Below are positions 6,066 to 6,422 of a DNA stretch of 6,422 nt, in pieces (position 1 is the first letter of the stretch; each line of letters opens with the position of its first letter). Origin of the DNA: Hyphomicrobiales bacterium (GTDB lineage: Bacteria > Pseudomonadota > Alphaproteobacteria > Rhizobiales > Aestuariivirgaceae); contig JALSNA010000493.1 in the NCBI GenBank assembly GCA_026987255.1, forward strand, positions 1-6,422, written 5' to 3'. A model generated the notes under the pieces. It was given only the letters and a program-made list of their open reading frames with translations, searched no databases and was not told where the DNA came from. The position numbers were made by a program, and so were the translations under genes.

Positions 6066-6107
6066 ATTTCACATATAAGATTTTACTCATAAGTGAGAGA
6101 GCTTCTC

Positions 6108-6134
6108 AAAAAGGCCTGGCGAACCTTGCAAGCC
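6108..6134 (-). terminator. Possible weak rho-independent terminator
   Basis: On the minus strand GGCTTGC (6128-6134) can pair with GC-C-AGGCC (6113-6120) with one bulged base and one G-U pair around a 7-nt loop, followed by TTTTT. It is imperfect. If real, it would end a short transcript or attenuate one entering from the right. Confidence 0.2.
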
Positions 6135-6135
6135 G

Positions 6136-6156
6136 CTGAAATTTCTTTCATTTCAG
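6136..6156. promoter_or_regulatory. Inverted repeat CTGAAAT-N7-ATTTCAG
   Basis: Perfect 7-bp inverted repeat with a 7-nt spacer, about 275 bp upstream of the soxX start. It could be an operator or a weak RNA hairpin; there is no T-tract, so it is not a terminator. Confidence 0.35.
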
Positions 6157-6298
6157 AATATGAGGATGTTTTCATAAGCGGGCTTTCGCGAAATGAGCCG
6201 GGCGTGGGACAGCCACAGGGCGCGGCGAAGGCAAGCGGCGGATGAGGGCGTTTTGGGCTGTGCGCCGGGGCATGAAAAAGTGACCGCGGCACTCTGTC

Positions 6299-6312
6299 TT
6301 GATCTGAATCAG
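6299..6312. promoter_or_regulatory. FNR/Crp-family-like box
   Basis: TTGATCTGAATCAG matches the FNR-type consensus TTGAT-N4-ATCAA at 9 of 10 fixed positions. TTGATCTG...ATCAA forms are common for FNR/FixK/Anr sites in proteobacteria. The box lies about 440 bp from soxX, downstream of the edge terminator in the minus direction. I found no convincing -10 element at the usual distance on either strand, so its target is unknown. Confidence 0.4.
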
Positions 6313-6359
6313 GGAGGAATCGGGCCAAGGTGGGGGCGGGAGAGCGGCGGAATCTGCGC

Positions 6360-6388
6360 AAAAAAACGCCGCGCAAAAAGCGCGGCGT
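6360..6388 (-). terminator. Rho-independent terminator of a gene to the right
   Basis: On the minus strand, a perfect 9-bp stem ACGCCGCGC/GCGCGGCGT (6380-6388 with 6366-6374) around a 5-nt loop is followed by seven Ts (complement of A6360-6366). It would stop minus-strand transcription entering from outside and so insulate the sox operon. A TGA in that direction at 6416-6418 could be the stop of the outside gene, but too little is visible to say. Confidence 0.85.
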
Positions 6389-6422
6389 GTCGGATGGAGG
6401 CATCTTGCGCCCTGGTCAGCGG

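Larger units (their letters stand above)
5862..6422. other. Intergenic control region upstream of soxX, no credible gene
   Basis: No reading frame here looks like a protein. The longest (6083-6403, minus) runs through the terminator hairpin and the operator-like repeats and has arginine/proline-rich, shadow-like composition. Base composition changes sharply: 6001-6060 is about 20% GC, against GC-rich coding DNA and a GC-rich stretch at 6181-6290. A 10-bp palindrome TTTCGCGAAA lies at 6184-6193. The features listed separately occupy most of the stretch. Confidence 0.6.

Noticed and set aside
6117..6130. TGGC...TTGCA resembling a sigma54 promoter (plus strand)
   Set aside because: Only 5 nt separate TGGC and TTGC where 7 are needed for the -24/-12 elements, and no gene follows on that strand.
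6083..6403. 106-codon minus-strand frame upstream of soxX
   Set aside because: It reads through a strong terminator hairpin, an FNR-like box and inverted repeats, and is Arg/Pro-rich without motif. The 30-codon tail frame (6083-6175) has no ribosome-binding site.

Overview
The window carries a compact sulfur-oxidation (Sox) operon on the minus strand, read from right to left as soxX-soxY-soxZ-soxA-soxB-soxC. All six genes are intact and recognisable from motifs. They encode periplasmic parts of the Kelly-Friedrich thiosulfate-oxidising system: SoxXA (c-type cytochromes that load sulfur onto the carrier), SoxYZ (carrier with the C-terminal GGCGG swinging arm), SoxB (di-metal hydrolase releasing sulfate) and SoxC (molybdenum sulfane dehydrogenase subunit). 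The GC-rich coding sequence, this gene set and order, and intergenic repeats of the GCTTTCGCGGGGATGACGG type point to a sulfur-oxidising proteobacterium. I cannot fix the class or genus from the sequence alone.

Right side (about 5862-6422): no credible protein gene. A near-ideal rho-independent terminator for minus-strand transcription entering from outside lies at the edge (6360-6388). Then come an FNR/Crp-like half-site pair (6299-6312), two perfect inverted repeats, a markedly AT-rich stretch (6001-6060 is about 20% GC) and a plausible sigma70-like promoter (5960-5988). A leader of about 90 nt follows, whose alternating pyrimidine and purine blocks could hide or expose the soxX ribosome-binding site.

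Middle (1724-5861): soxX, soxY, soxZ and soxA are separated by 39-52 nt gaps with good ribosome-binding sites. A 182-nt gap between soxA and soxB holds a perfect 10-bp hairpin joined to a dispersed GGGGATGACGGG repeat. soxB starts with GTG. soxC starts at, or shortly after, the soxB stop (TGAATG junction).

Left side (1-433): no credible gene. It holds palindromic-repeat remnants in both orientations and a GA-rich degenerate tandem array. The soxD cytochrome normally paired with soxC is absent, as are soxV, soxW and a sox regulator.

The export signals fit the known biology: SoxX and SoxA have Sec-type signals for haem attachment outside the cytoplasm. SoxY, SoxB and SoxC have twin-arginine signals. 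SoxZ has none and should be exported bound to SoxY. Nothing here is a clearly new system. The most unusual points are the solitary soxC, extra cysteine pairs in both SoxY and SoxZ, and the structured soxX leader and upstream region.
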